Positions 34,438-43,859 of a stretch of 64,000 nt of DNA are shown here, in pieces. The position numbers were made by a program, and so were the translations under genes. The stretch is from Bermanella sp049115935 (GTDB lineage: Bacteria; Pseudomonadota; Gammaproteobacteria; Pseudomonadales; Oceanobacteraceae), in assembly GCA_049115935.1 (NCBI GenBank), contig JAGDZK010000063.1, positions 21,273-85,272 on the forward strand, read 5' to 3'. The stretch's first letter is position 1; every line of letters begins with the position of its first letter. The notes under the pieces are model-generated. The model made no database searches and had not been told where the DNA came from. It was given only the letters and a program-made list of their open reading frames with translations.

Positions 34438-35533
34438 TCAGAGACCCGCTTTAAGTGAGGCCTCCATAAACGGATCCAACGCCCCATCTAATACAACCTG
34501 TGTATTACGATTTTCAACACCCGTTCTTAAATCTTTAATTCGCGAATCATCCAATACGTAAGAGCGTATTTGCGAACCCCAGCCAATGTCACTTTTAGTG
34601 TCTTCAAGCGCTTGGCTTTCTGCATTACGAATACTTAGCTCACGCTCATACAGTTTTGCTTTTAACTGCTTCATGGCTTGGTCTTTATTTTTATGCTGCG
34701 AGCGCTGGTTCTGACACTGGGTCACGGTATTGGTCGGTACGTGGGTAATTCGCACCGCTGACTCGGTGGTGTTGACGTGCTGACCACCGGCACCGGATGC
34801 ACGGTATACATCAATTTTTAAATCCGCAGGATTAATATCGATCTCGATATTGTCATCAATTTCAGGGGATACAAACACAGACGCAAACGACGTATGGCGA
34901 CGACCACTTGAGTCGAACGGCGATTTACGCACTAAACGATGAACGCCGGTTTCTGTACGCAACCAACCAAAGGCGTATTCACCTTCAAAGCGAATGGTGG
35001 CACCTTTAATGCCAGCAACTTCGCCAGCGGTGACTTCCATCAATTCCACTTTAAAGCCTTTTGCTTCACCCCAGCGTAAATACATGCGCAGGATCATCTC
35101 AGCCCAATCTTGCGCTTCGGTGCCGCCAGAGCCTGATTGAATATCTAAATAGCAATTACTTGGATCCATTTCACCGGAGAACATGCGGCGAAATTCGAGT
35201 TTTTCTAGCAGCGCTTGCAGACTTTCAAGCTCAGACTCAACCTCGGTAACGCTATCGGCATCGTCTTCTTCAACGGCCATTTCCAACAGTTCTTCACAGT
35301 CAGTCAGGCCTGTATCCATACCATCAATGGTGTTTACAACCGCTTCAAGGCTTGAACGCTCACGGCCTAGCTCTTGGGCTTTTTCTGGTTCATTCCAGAT
35401 AGCAGACTGGCCTAGCTCTAGTTCAACTTCTTGTAGGCGCTCGGCCTTTGTATCGTAGTCAAAGATACCCCCTAAGCATGTCAGTACGTGCTTTAAGGTC
35501 TTTAATCTGGTTGATAATCGGTTGAACTTCCAA
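34438..35533 (-). CDS. prfB: Peptide chain release factor 2, with programmed +1 frameshift
   Basis: RF2 terminates translation at UGA and UAA. The main frame (34438..35458) carries the SPF codon-recognition tripeptide (RKSPFDSSGRR) and the GGQ catalytic motif (SGAGGQHVN). The first 24 codons lie in another frame, from TTG at 35533 (MEVQPIINQIKDLKAR...) to an in-frame TGA at 35459..35461. The site AGGGGG-TAT-CTT-TGA-C is the classic autoregulatory frameshift signal with its internal Shine-Dalgarno. TTG is chosen because TAGGAG lies five bases upstream and the peptide matches RF2 N-termini. Upstream of lysS. Confidence 0.95.
35459..35464 (-). promoter_or_regulatory. prfB programmed frameshift site CTTTGA
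   Basis: On the minus strand CTT-TGA-C is preceded by AGGGGG three bases before CTT. Low RF2 leaves the TGA unread and the ribosome slips +1 to GAC, making full-length RF2. The layout is the same as in E. coli prfB. Confidence 0.93.
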
Positions 35534-35691
35534 GGAAACTCCTAGGGGCAAGGCCATAACGAAAAAATAGGGCGGAATTTTACCCAAATTACACTATTAA
35601 AAATAGGCTGTAGAAGAAAGAAAATCACCACAAAGATAGCTGCAAACCCAATCAGAGCCTATATTTACCTAAGGATGCCATTGGAGCCAAC

Positions 35692-36249
35692 ATGTCGTCA
35701 GTCAAAATTATATTCCTTTTGCTAATCTTCAGCGTAAACGCCAACGCAGTAGAACTTGAGCAACTCGCAAAACCTATTACTCAACTAAAAGCCATCGCTG
35801 AGCAACCTGCGATACAATTGTCGGTTCAAGCCCATAGTCATGACCCTCTCGATATCCAAGGTATGATTAAAATTGACCAGCAGTGGAAGGTAAACCCAAA
35901 TTTGCCTAATGAGTTACTGGATCCAAGGGTCCAGCAGCTTTTTATTAAGTATCTAAGCCAGCCTCACCCCATGTTTGTAGAGTTAATACTTATGGGTAAA
36001 CAAGGGCAAACACTCGCTGGCGCGCCCCATACAACCGACTATTGGCAGGGTGATGAGGCTAAATTTATAGAAACACTCAAAAGAGAAAACGTTTACGTCA
36101 GTAGCTTAGATTGGGACGAAAGCTCACGAACCATCAGTGCGCAAATCTCTATCCCCGTATGGATAAATGGCAATATCCAAGGTGTACTAACAGGCGCGGT
36201 AGAAGCGAACCTAGAAGCTCTCAGCAATACCGAGGTTGACCCTTACTAG
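35692..36249 (+). CDS. Periplasmic single Cache (PDC)-like domain protein
   Basis: This 185-residue exported protein has a signal peptide (MSSVKIIFLLLIFSVNANA). The body shows a PDC/Cache-like pattern: VQQLFIKYLSQPHPMFVELILMGKQGQTLAG, TDYWQGDEAKFIETL and a final AQISIPVWINGNIQGVLTGAVEANL. Such folds normally sense small ligands in chemoreceptors and kinases. Here there is no membrane anchor or signalling domain. It would therefore be a soluble ligand-binding protein that reports to an unlinked partner. Its stop overlaps the convergent DUF6122-like gene by 4 bp. Confidence 0.65.
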   Translation: MSSVKIIFLLLIFSVNANAVELEQLAKPITQLKAIAEQPAIQLSVQAHSHDPLDIQGMIKIDQQWKVNPNLPNELLDPRVQQLFIKYLSQPHPMFVELILMGKQGQTLAGAPHTTDYWQGDEAKFIETLKRENVYVSSLDWDESSRTISAQISIPVWINGNIQGVLTGAVEANLEALSNTEVDPY

Positions 36250-36641
36250 CTCAGATTCATCCATAGACAATCCAAAGCGTCTAAAAGCATGTGTATCAAT
36301 AACCCCAACCCTATCCAGCCCAGCGCCTTATCTAGTGGTTTAAGCGACTGCTTTAAATATTTTTTACCCACAGGCCATAAAGCCATCAGTACGTACCCAA
36401 ATATGGGAATTAGCTGATGCAAGGGGTGAAACAGAATACTGCAACGATCAGGCACGTAAATGGGAGTCGCCAATAAATGATCAACATCCACCAGCATGGT
36501 GGCCATCATCAAAGCAAATGCACATTTCCAGTGATCACCCTTGGTAAACACCAGCGCCACACCTAATGGCAGCAATACATGCAAAAATAAGTGAATTATC
36601 GCCCGCTGCTCATTAGCAAAGTGTACAACCGCTTCAAACAT
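36246..36641 (-). CDS. DUF6122-like small membrane protein
   Basis: This 131-residue protein has four hydrophobic segments and conserved-looking polar motifs: HLFLHVLLPLGVA, MLVDVDHLLATPIYVPDRCSILFHPLHQ, and LLIHMLLDALDC. The D-x-D-H and H-x-x-H pattern within membrane segments looks like a metal-dependent membrane hydrolase fold. I associate this with the DUF6122 family. No function is established. It follows ppiC by 2 bp on the same strand. Confidence 0.6.
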   Translation of the reverse strand: MFEAVVHFANEQRAIIHLFLHVLLPLGVALVFTKGDHWKCAFALMMATMLVDVDHLLATPIYVPDRCSILFHPLHQLIPIFGYVLMALWPVGKKYLKQSLKPLDKALGWIGLGLLIHMLLDALDCLWMNLS

Positions 36642-36643
36642 AG

Positions 36644-36922
36644 TTAGCTACGGTACAGGGTTTTAATCAAATGATAGCCAAACTGGGTTTTGATTGGACC
36701 ATGGACTTTAAGAATCGGGCGCTTAAATACCACCTCATCAAACGCTTTAACCATATCGCCTTTTTGAAATTCACCTAGATTCCCACCGTTTTTCTTACTT
36801 GGGCAGGTGCTGAACTTTTTTGCTAAAGCGCCAAAGTCTTCACCCTTGGCTAAACGTTCTTTTAGCTTCTCAGCTAAGGCTTTGTCTTTTACTAAAATAT
36901 GGCAGGCACTGGCAACAGGCAT
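36644..36922 (-). CDS. ppiC: Parvulin-type peptidyl-prolyl isomerase
   Basis: This 92-residue single parvulin domain has ACHILVKDKALAEKLKERL at the N-terminus, FSTCPSKKNGGNLGEFQKGDMVKAFD in the centre and FGYHLIKTLYR at the end, the same layout as E. coli PpiC. There is no signal peptide, so it acts in the cytoplasm on prolyl bonds. It is co-transcribed with the DUF6122-like gene. Length and residues are standard. Confidence 0.93.
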   Translation of the reverse strand: MPVASACHILVKDKALAEKLKERLAKGEDFGALAKKFSTCPSKKNGGNLGEFQKGDMVKAFDEVVFKRPILKVHGPIKTQFGYHLIKTLYRS

Positions 36923-37021
36923 AAAGGCTCCAAAAATCTAACATCATGATTAACCGTATTTTACCGTATAATACCCCGTTTGATGATTAACATTTGTAAC
37001 CGCTTAATAATTAGGTGAACC

Positions 37022-37564
37022 ATGGCTTTAACCGCAAGCATCTTCAAAGTACAACTACACATCAGTGACATGGACCGCCATTACTACCAAAGCCACTCCT
37101 TGACCCTAGCGCAACACCCAAGTGAAAACGATTTACGCATGATGGTGCGCCTAATGGCCTTTGCTTTAAACGCCCATGAAGAGCTAAGTTTTACCAAGGG
37201 TTTAAGCAACCAAGAAGAGCCTGACCTTTGGCACAAAACCCTAAGCGATGAAATTGAGCTGTGGATTGAGCTTGGTCAGCTAGAAGAGAAACGCTTACGC
37301 CAAGCCTGTGGCAAGGCTAAAAAAGTCATCATTTACACTTATCACGATAAACAAGCTGGCCCTTGGATGAGCCAAATGCAAAGCCATTTTGAGCGTCAAA
37401 AAGCACTAGAGGTGTTTCACATAAACAGTTCCGCCAGCGAACAGCTTGCTAAACTGGTCAGTAAAAACATGGATATTCAAATGAGTATTCAAGACGGTGA
37501 AGTATTTGTCAGCAGTGAACAAGGTGAGGTGACGTTTGCGCCACAGAAGCGCTTCCCGGCTTGA
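37022..37564 (+). CDS. yaeQ: YaeQ family protein
   Basis: This 180-residue protein begins MALTASIFKVQLHISDMDRHYYQSHSLTLAQHPSEND and contains MMVRLMAFALNAHEELSFTKGL and DEIELWIELGQ. These are the core blocks of YaeQ, a PD-(D/E)XK nuclease-like fold. The biochemical role is not known with certainty. It reads divergently from ppiC with a 99-bp spacer. A repeat-rich intergenic region follows. Confidence 0.95.
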   Translation: MALTASIFKVQLHISDMDRHYYQSHSLTLAQHPSENDLRMMVRLMAFALNAHEELSFTKGLSNQEEPDLWHKTLSDEIELWIELGQLEEKRLRQACGKAKKVIIYTYHDKQAGPWMSQMQSHFERQKALEVFHINSSASEQLAKLVSKNMDIQMSIQDGEVFVSSEQGEVTFAPQKRFPA

Positions 37565-37972
37565 TATCAAACGGGAGCTTGCTCCCATACCAGCATTCGA
37601 AAGCACTTAAAAAATAGCTGAGCTCTGTACGAGGTTGCCCCGCGACCGACCAAACCAGTCTAAACATCGTACGAGTTGCGCACCTGCGCACGAATGGCCA
37701 ATTCACCCGCCGGTGCGGGTTCGTACAATTAATACTGGTTTGCAAAAACGCCTGTAGGAGTCGAGCCTGCTCGCGAGGCGCACAAACCAATTGCTTAGAA
37801 CCATGAGCCCAGTGGTTAATCTCAACAACACTTCAAGCAGAATATTGATTCACCCGCGCACCCAAAGCACTTATCATGCCCTTTGGGTACACTACGTTCG
37901 TGGGGCACACTGGGTGCGGGTTCGTACGCTTATAGCCAGTGGCCCATAAAAAATTATGCGCCCAATCACCAA
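37565..37972. repeat. Cluster of GTACGA palindromic repeats and a TGTAGGAG REP
   Basis: There is no gene here. It holds a GTACGAG...CGTAC composite (37626..37727). This has an inner copy GTACGAGTTGCGCACC/TGCGCACGAAT and ACCCGCC/GGTGCGGGTTCGTACAATTAAT. It also holds a TGTAGGAGTCGAG-CCTG-CTCGCGA REP hairpin (37753..37776) and a degraded half-unit ending GTGCGGGTTCGTAC (about 37890..37928). The same families recur around the capsule locus. Confidence 0.75.
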
Positions 37973-38929
37973 TCAAACTTCTTTTAAGCGCAGCTCTTTT
38001 GGCAAGCTAAAGGTGATATTTTCTTCACGCCCCTCAAGCTCAACTGGTATTGTGCCACCCAGCTCTTGTACGCGTGCAACCACTTGGCGAACTAACACCT
38101 CTGGCGCTGACGCACCTGCGGTAATGCCAACTTTTTTAGAACCGGTAAACCAATCTGCTTGAATCTCGTCTGCATTATCAATTAAAAACGCTTTGGCCCC
38201 CATGCGCTCACCTAGTTCGCGCAAGCGGTTGGAGTTCGAACTATTTGGGCTGCCCACTACCAGAATCAAATCAGATTTAGTGGCTAAATCTTTTACCGCG
38301 TCTTGACGATTTTGTGTGGCATAACAAATGTCATCGGTTTTTGGGCCGTGGATTTTAGGGAATTTTTTGCGTAACGCTTTGATTACAATGGCGGTATCAT
38401 CCATCGACAACGTAGTTTGGCTTACGTAAGACAAAGCGGTTGGATCACGAGGCTCTAGGGCTTGTACATCCGCCTCGTCTTCAACCAAATAAATCTCACC
38501 GCCAGCGCTATGATCATATTGCCCCATGGTGCCTTCAACTTCTGGGTGACCTTTGTGACCAATTAAAATCACTTCGCTGCCTTTTTTGGCGTAGCGAGTC
38601 ACTTCCATATGCACTTTTGTCACCAATGGGCAGGTCGCATCAAATACTTTAAGACCACGCTCTTTCGCTTCTTCTTGCACCGCTTTGGAAACACCGTGAG
38701 CACTAAAAATAACAATGCAATCGTCTGGCACTTCGTGTAACTCGTCCACAAAAATAGCACCACGGTCACGCAGGTTATCCACCACAAATTTATTGTGTAC
38801 CACTTCGTGACGCACATAAATTGGCGGCTCGAACAAATCTAACGCACGATTAACAATATCAATCGCGCGATCAACACCAGCACAAAAACCACGGGGGTTT
38901 GCTAACGTAATATCCATTTTATTGGCCAT
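37973..38929 (-). CDS. ispH: 4-hydroxy-3-methylbut-2-enyl diphosphate reductase
   Basis: IspH makes IPP and DMAPP in the last MEP-pathway step using a [4Fe-4S] cluster. The 318-residue protein has the three cluster cysteines in NPRGFCAGVDRAI near 17, FDATCPLVTKVH near 100 and ICYATQNRQDAV near 201. It also has GHKGHPEVEGTMG, GSPNSSNSNRL and ITAGASAPE. Its start overlaps the end of fkpB by 11 bp. It is the last gene of ribF-ileS-lspA-fkpB-ispH, the conserved gammaproteobacterial order. Confidence 0.98.
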   Translation of the reverse strand: MANKMDITLANPRGFCAGVDRAIDIVNRALDLFEPPIYVRHEVVHNKFVVDNLRDRGAIFVDELHEVPDDCIVIFSAHGVSKAVQEEAKERGLKVFDATCPLVTKVHMEVTRYAKKGSEVILIGHKGHPEVEGTMGQYDHSAGGEIYLVEDEADVQALEPRDPTALSYVSQTTLSMDDTAIVIKALRKKFPKIHGPKTDDICYATQNRQDAVKDLATKSDLILVVGSPNSSNSNRLRELGERMGAKAFLIDNADEIQADWFTGSKKVGITAGASAPEVLVRQVVARVQELGGTIPVELEGREENITFSLPKELRLKEV

Positions 38930-39353
38930 TCGTCACTTGAATAATTTCAACATCAAACGTTAATTCTTTGCCTGCCAATGGATGATTAAAATCCACCACG
39001 ACAGCGGTGTCATCAAACTCTTTGATCACACCAGGCAGCTCGGCTTTGTTTGCATCAGCAAACGACACCACCATACCTACTTCTAATTCCATGTCCGCAG
39101 CAAAATCAGTGCGCTTCATGTTTTGAATATTATTTGGGTTTGGTTGGGCAAACGCTTTTTCAGGTGGCACAACAAAGCTTTTTTTATCACCCGCTTGCAA
39201 ACCTAATAACAATTCTTCAAAACCATCCGGTAAGTTACCATCACCAATTTTTAACACAGCAGGCTTGCGATCAAATGTTGAATCTACAACCTGACCATCT
39301 GCAAGTTTGAGTGCAAAATGGAGTTCAACTTGTTTACCTTGTTCGATTTGCAT
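38919..39353 (-). CDS. fkpB: FKBP-type peptidyl-prolyl isomerase (SlpA/FkpB)
   Basis: This 144-residue SlyD-like FKBP lacks a signal peptide. The FKBP part (HFALKLADGQVVDSTFDRKPAVLKIGDGNLPDGFEE) is interrupted by an insert-in-flap chaperone domain (about 70-120) and resumes with VDFNHPLAGKELTFDVEI. It catalyses prolyl isomerization and has chaperone activity. It sits between lspA and ispH, as in E. coli. Confidence 0.96.
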   Translation of the reverse strand: MQIEQGKQVELHFALKLADGQVVDSTFDRKPAVLKIGDGNLPDGFEELLLGLQAGDKKSFVVPPEKAFAQPNPNNIQNMKRTDFAADMELEVGMVVSFADANKAELPGVIKEFDDTAVVVDFNHPLAGKELTFDVEIIQVTNGQ

Positions 39354-39376
39354 AATGCTTACTTCACTTTAAAAAT

Positions 39377-39898
39377 TTATTTCGATGTGTCTTTGTTTTG
39401 TAAAAACAAACTATCGATCAGCAACATGGCAGCACCAATTGATATGGCACTATCTGCAATATTAAAAGCTGGGAAATAACTTGGTCCCCAGTGAACATGA
39501 ATAAAGTCCACCACATGACCATACGCCAAGCGATCATACAAATTACCCAACGCCCCACCTATAACCAGCGACAATGCAGCCGCCAGCCATTTTTCATTTT
39601 CTTTAAGCTTCATTAACCAAACGCACAATACGCCGCTCACCGAAATAGCAATCAATGTAAAGAACCAACGCTGCCAGCCACTTTCATTGGCTAAAAAGCT
39701 AAACGCCGCGCCTTTGTTGTAAAGCAAGGTTAAATCGAATACTGGTAACACATACACAGGCTGAGCATAGTGCAAAAAGTGCTCAGCCATTTGTTTGGTG
39801 GCAAAATCTAAAATGATGGTCAGCACCGCTAACCATAACCATTTTAGTCTCGACACTTGTAAGCCAGTAAACTGCTCTTGAATCAGCTTTTTTAACAT
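39377..39898 (-). CDS. lspA: Lipoprotein signal peptidase (signal peptidase II)
   Basis: This inner-membrane aspartic protease cleaves prolipoproteins after lipid modification. The 173-residue protein has four membrane helices. Conserved boxes are LDFATKQMAE near 31, LLYNKGAAFSFL near 58, GGALGNLYDRLAYGHVVDFI near 110 (first catalytic Asp) and FPAFNIADSAISIG near 140 (second Asp). Its start overlaps the last base of the ileS stop, so it is coupled to ileS. Confidence 0.98.
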   Translation of the reverse strand: MLKKLIQEQFTGLQVSRLKWLWLAVLTIILDFATKQMAEHFLHYAQPVYVLPVFDLTLLYNKGAAFSFLANESGWQRWFFTLIAISVSGVLCVWLMKLKENEKWLAAALSLVIGGALGNLYDRLAYGHVVDFIHVHWGPSYFPAFNIADSAISIGAAMLLIDSLFLQNKDTSK

Positions 39899-42804
39899 TA
39901 AGCAAAAGACCTTTGTTCGCCATCACCCGCTACGTTTTCAACACAACGACCACATAATGTTTCGTGTTCTTTGTGCGCGCCGACATCTTCACGGTGGTGC
40001 CAGCAACGATCACATTTTTCATGTTCACTGGCTTCAACCAGTACACGTAAGCCTTCAATTTCGGTGGCTTGCCCAGCTGCTTCATCAAATGCTTTTACAT
40101 CGGCCGTAGAGGTAATGGTTACAAAACGCAATTCATCACCTAGGCTTGCTAAGTCTTGTGCTAATTGACCGTCAACATATAACGTCACTTTTGCACCTAA
40201 GCTTGCGCCTACGGTTTTTTCGTTACGGGCTTTTTCTAACAGTTTGTTCACTTCGGTTTTCACCGTCATGATGCGACGCCAAAAAGCGTTATCAAATTTT
40301 TCATCTTTAGCACTGAACAGGTCACCGTACCATTCAGCTAGCAATACACTTGGCTCACGCTCATTGCCAACTGGTGCCGGCATTTGCTCCCACGCTTCTT
40401 CAGCAGTGAAACTTAAAATCGGTGCCATCCAACGAATCATGGCTTCTGCCACATGATACAACGCAGTTTGCGCAGAACGACGTGCCGCTGAATCTGCTTT
40501 GGTTGTGTACTGACGATCTTTAATCACATCAAGGTAAAAACCACCCAATTCATTTACACAGAAATGATGCAGTTTTTGGTAGATGTTAATTAATTGGTAT
40601 TCGTTGTAATGACCTTGAATTTCACCTTGCAGTTTATTGGTTTGGTCCACAATCCAAGCGTCTAACGGCAACAATTCTTCGGCCGCCATCATATGTTTTT
40701 GTGGCTCAAAACCATTAATGTTCGCCAGTAAGAAACGTACCGTGTTACGAATACGACGATAGGAATCCGCCGTACGATTTAAAATTTGATCACTCACGGT
40801 CATTTCACTTGAGTAATCCGTAGAGGCCACCCACAAACGTAAAATGTCACCGCCTAGTTTATTCACCACATCTTGTGGTGACATAACATTACCTAATGAC
40901 TTAGACATTTTTTTGCCTTCGCCATCAACGGTAAAACCATGGGTTAATACAGTTTTGTAAGGGGCTTTACCACGGGCACCGACACTGGTCAGCATTGAAG
41001 ACTGGAACCAACCACGGTGTTGGTCAGAACCTTCAAGGTATAAGTCCGCAGGCACATGCAGCTCTGGGTGTTCTTCTAAAACTGCCGCGTGTGTCACACC
41101 AGAATCAAACCATACATCTAATGTGTCGGTGATTTTTTGATAATCATCCGCTTCGCTGCCCAATAGTTCAGCAGGGTCTAAATCAAACCAAGCATCAATG
41201 CCTTCTAGTTCTACTTTTTTGGCAACGATTTCAATTAAGTCTTGAGTATTTGGATGCAGCTCACCTGTGACCTTATGTACAAATAATGCAATGGGCACGC
41301 CCCAAGTACGTTGACGCGAAATACACCAGTCTGGGCGTGTGCCCATCATGGCTTCAATACGGGCTTTACCCCAACTTGGACGCCAGTCAACTGAGTTTTC
41401 CACCTCGTTCATGGCTTGCTCCAACAAACCATTTTGTTTCATCGAGATAAACCACTGAGGTGTCGCACGGAAAATAATTGGGCTCTTGTGTCTCCAGCAA
41501 TGTGGGTAGCTGTGAGTTAGGTTTTGCTTTTTAAGTAGCGCGCCTTTTTCATTTAAAATACCCAGTACTTTAAAGTTACCTTTATCAGCAACGCTTAACC
41601 CTGAAAGCTCTAATGCCGACAAGGCTTCGTTTTCAATGAACAAACCTTCTGCATTAACCAACATAGCTTTAGAGGTGACGCCGTATTTATTGGATACCAC
41701 GTAATCGTCTGCACCGTGGAATGGTGCGGTGTGCACAGAGCCTGTACCTGAGTCTGCGGTTACGTGCAGGCCTGTAATAATCGGCACATATTTTTCAGCA
41801 GCGCCATCATCGCTTGGCATAAACGGATGTTTAACACTAAATGGCGCGCTATCGCTTTCTTCGCGCACCCAACCAAAGTCCGCACCTTTTGCAAAACCGA
41901 TGGTTTCATAACCGTCTGCTGCAATGCCGTAACGCTCCATGGCATCACGTACTAGATCAGTGGCTAAAATAATTAATTCATCTGCTTCTTTTAAATGCAC
42001 CAAGGCGTATTCAATTTCTGGGTGAACCGAAACCGCTTCGTTTGCAGGAAGTGTCCATGGCGTGGTTGTCCAGATAACAATGCTGGCTGTTTTAGTTGCA
42101 AAATCAGCGGCTTCTTTTTCTAGCTTAAATTTTGTCAATAAATCCTCTGTGTTTTGGAATGCAAATTTCACATCAATGGATACAGACTTTTTATCTTGGT
42201 ATTCCACTTCCGCTTCTGCCAAGGCAGAGCCACAATCCATACACCAGTTAACCGGTTTTTCACCTTTGTGTAGGTGGCCGTTATTGATGATGCGACCTAG
42301 GGTGCGAATGATGTTGGATTCAAATTTGAAATCCATGGTTAGGTAGGGTTTATCCCAATCACCCAACACCATCAAACGTTTAAAGTCGTTGCGCTGACCA
42401 TCCACTTGCGTTTGTGCGTATTCACGACATTTTTGACGGAAGGTTTTAGCATCAACCGCCACGCCCGCTTTGCCAATTTGCTTTTCTACGTTTAGCTCGA
42501 TTGGTAAACCATGGCAATCCCAACCTGGCACGTAAGGGGCGTCTTTGCCACTTAAGGTTTGAGATTTAATGATGATGTCTTTTAAGATTTTATTCACCGA
42601 GTGACCAATGTGAATATCACCATTGGCGTACGGAGGGCCGTCATGCAAAATGAATTTTTCACGACCAGAACGGGCATTACGAATGGCTTTGTACAAATCC
42701 ATTTCTTGCCATTTTTGCAAAGTGGCCGGCTCACGCTGAGCCAAGTTTCCGCGCATTGGGAAATCGGTTTCTGGAAGATTAAGTGTCGATTTATAGTCGG
42801 TCAT
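39898..42804 (-). CDS. ileS: Isoleucyl-tRNA synthetase
   Basis: IleS charges tRNA-Ile and edits Val. The 968-residue protein has the HIGH motif in GPPYANGDIHIGHSVNK near 64 and the editing domain near 200-400 (VIWTTTPWTLPANEAVSVHP). KMSKS lies in GKKMSKSLGNVMSP near 623, and the C-terminal zinc site is CDRCWHHREDVG...CGRCVENV. All functional parts are intact. It follows ribF by 8 bp in the ribF-ileS-lspA-fkpB-ispH operon. Confidence 0.98.
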   Translation of the reverse strand: MTDYKSTLNLPETDFPMRGNLAQREPATLQKWQEMDLYKAIRNARSGREKFILHDGPPYANGDIHIGHSVNKILKDIIIKSQTLSGKDAPYVPGWDCHGLPIELNVEKQIGKAGVAVDAKTFRQKCREYAQTQVDGQRNDFKRLMVLGDWDKPYLTMDFKFESNIIRTLGRIINNGHLHKGEKPVNWCMDCGSALAEAEVEYQDKKSVSIDVKFAFQNTEDLLTKFKLEKEAADFATKTASIVIWTTTPWTLPANEAVSVHPEIEYALVHLKEADELIILATDLVRDAMERYGIAADGYETIGFAKGADFGWVREESDSAPFSVKHPFMPSDDGAAEKYVPIITGLHVTADSGTGSVHTAPFHGADDYVVSNKYGVTSKAMLVNAEGLFIENEALSALELSGLSVADKGNFKVLGILNEKGALLKKQNLTHSYPHCWRHKSPIIFRATPQWFISMKQNGLLEQAMNEVENSVDWRPSWGKARIEAMMGTRPDWCISRQRTWGVPIALFVHKVTGELHPNTQDLIEIVAKKVELEGIDAWFDLDPAELLGSEADDYQKITDTLDVWFDSGVTHAAVLEEHPELHVPADLYLEGSDQHRGWFQSSMLTSVGARGKAPYKTVLTHGFTVDGEGKKMSKSLGNVMSPQDVVNKLGGDILRLWVASTDYSSEMTVSDQILNRTADSYRRIRNTVRFLLANINGFEPQKHMMAAEELLPLDAWIVDQTNKLQGEIQGHYNEYQLINIYQKLHHFCVNELGGFYLDVIKDRQYTTKADSAARRSAQTALYHVAEAMIRWMAPILSFTAEEAWEQMPAPVGNEREPSVLLAEWYGDLFSAKDEKFDNAFWRRIMTVKTEVNKLLEKARNEKTVGASLGAKVTLYVDGQLAQDLASLGDELRFVTITSTADVKAFDEAAGQATEIEGLRVLVEASEHEKCDRCWHHREDVGAHKEHETLCGRCVENVAGDGEQRSFA

Positions 42805-42812
42805 TTTGGCTC

Positions 42813-43739
42813 TTACTGTTCGTTAAAATAGGCCTTGGCCAATTGAATATCGTTGAGAATGGCCGCTTTAAGTTCATCTAATCCGTTAAAGCGTTTTTCA
42901 TCTCGTATTTTTTGTTTGAACACTACTTTAATTCGCTGCCCATATAAATCACCGGCAAACCCGAATAAGTGAGGCTCTAATATAGGCTTGGTACCGCCTA
43001 CTGTTGGGCGCATGCCAATATTGGCCACGCCGTTAAAGTTACCCGCTTGGGTAAATACTTCTACCGCAAACACACCCACTAGCGGTGTGTGATTGCGTTT
43101 TAATAAAACATTGGCCGTTGGCACACCAAAGGTGCGGGCCAGCTTTTGCCCATGGGCAACACGACCCGAAATACTGTATTCACGGCCCAGTAAACTTTGT
43201 GCAAGACTCAGGTCTGCATCATTTAGCGCTTGTCGAATTAACGTACTGCTGATGCGTTCCCCTTCTTGCTCCACGGTGCGGGTATCTTGTACGTCAAAAC
43301 CGTATTGTTCACCGCTTTTTTGCAAGTAAGCAAAATCGCCACTGCGATCACAGCCAAATCGGAAGTCATCGCCAATAATGATGGCTTTTACATTTAAGCC
43401 ATCCACCAGCACTTGTTTCACAAACTGCTCAGCACTTAAACCCCGAAAGCGGTTGTTAAATGCCATACACGCTAACGCATCAATGCCTTGGGCAGCTAGT
43501 AATTCTGTTTTCTCCGCCAGCGTGCTTAAACGGGCTGGGGCGGTTTTTGCATCAAACCATTCTTTTGGTTGTGGCTCGAACACCATGACAACCGTTGGCA
43601 AACCTAAGGTGTTTGCCGTGGCTTTTAATTTATTCAATACACGCTGATGCCCAAGGTGAACGCCATCGAAATTACCGATGGTCAATACACAGCCTTGTTC
43701 AAAGGTTTGAATATTATGTAATGCGCGGAAAAACTGCAT
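42813..43739 (-). CDS. ribF: Bifunctional riboflavin kinase / FAD synthetase
   Basis: RibF makes FMN and FAD. The 308-residue protein has an N-terminal adenylyltransferase domain with TIGNFDGVHLGHQRVL near 21 and IIGDDFRFGCDRSGD near 120. The C-terminal flavokinase domain shows GRVAHGQKLARTFGVPTANV near 193 and GVANIGMRPTVGG. It is the first gene of the ileS operon. ATG at 43739 has no obvious alternative. The gap to murJ holds a hairpin. Confidence 0.97.
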   Translation of the reverse strand: MQFFRALHNIQTFEQGCVLTIGNFDGVHLGHQRVLNKLKATANTLGLPTVVMVFEPQPKEWFDAKTAPARLSTLAEKTELLAAQGIDALACMAFNNRFRGLSAEQFVKQVLVDGLNVKAIIIGDDFRFGCDRSGDFAYLQKSGEQYGFDVQDTRTVEQEGERISSTLIRQALNDADLSLAQSLLGREYSISGRVAHGQKLARTFGVPTANVLLKRNHTPLVGVFAVEVFTQAGNFNGVANIGMRPTVGGTKPILEPHLFGFAGDLYGQRIKVVFKQKIRDEKRFNGLDELKAAILNDIQLAKAYFNEQ

Positions 43740-43777
43740 AGTACAACTGCAAAATAAAAGCCCGCATTATAGAGGAG

Positions 43778-43810
43778 GCAAGGCCCAGTGAATAGCCATA
43801 ACGGCCTTGC
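43778..43810 (-). terminator. Hairpin between murJ and ribF
   Basis: GCAAGGCC and GGCCTTGC pair across a 17-base loop, with no clear T-run. It may attenuate or end the murJ transcript before ribF. It could also be an unrelated inverted repeat. Confidence 0.35.
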
Positions 43811-43859
43811 TACAGGTTTCTGTGACCAATTAAACACGCAAAGGCGTTTTTTACATTCA

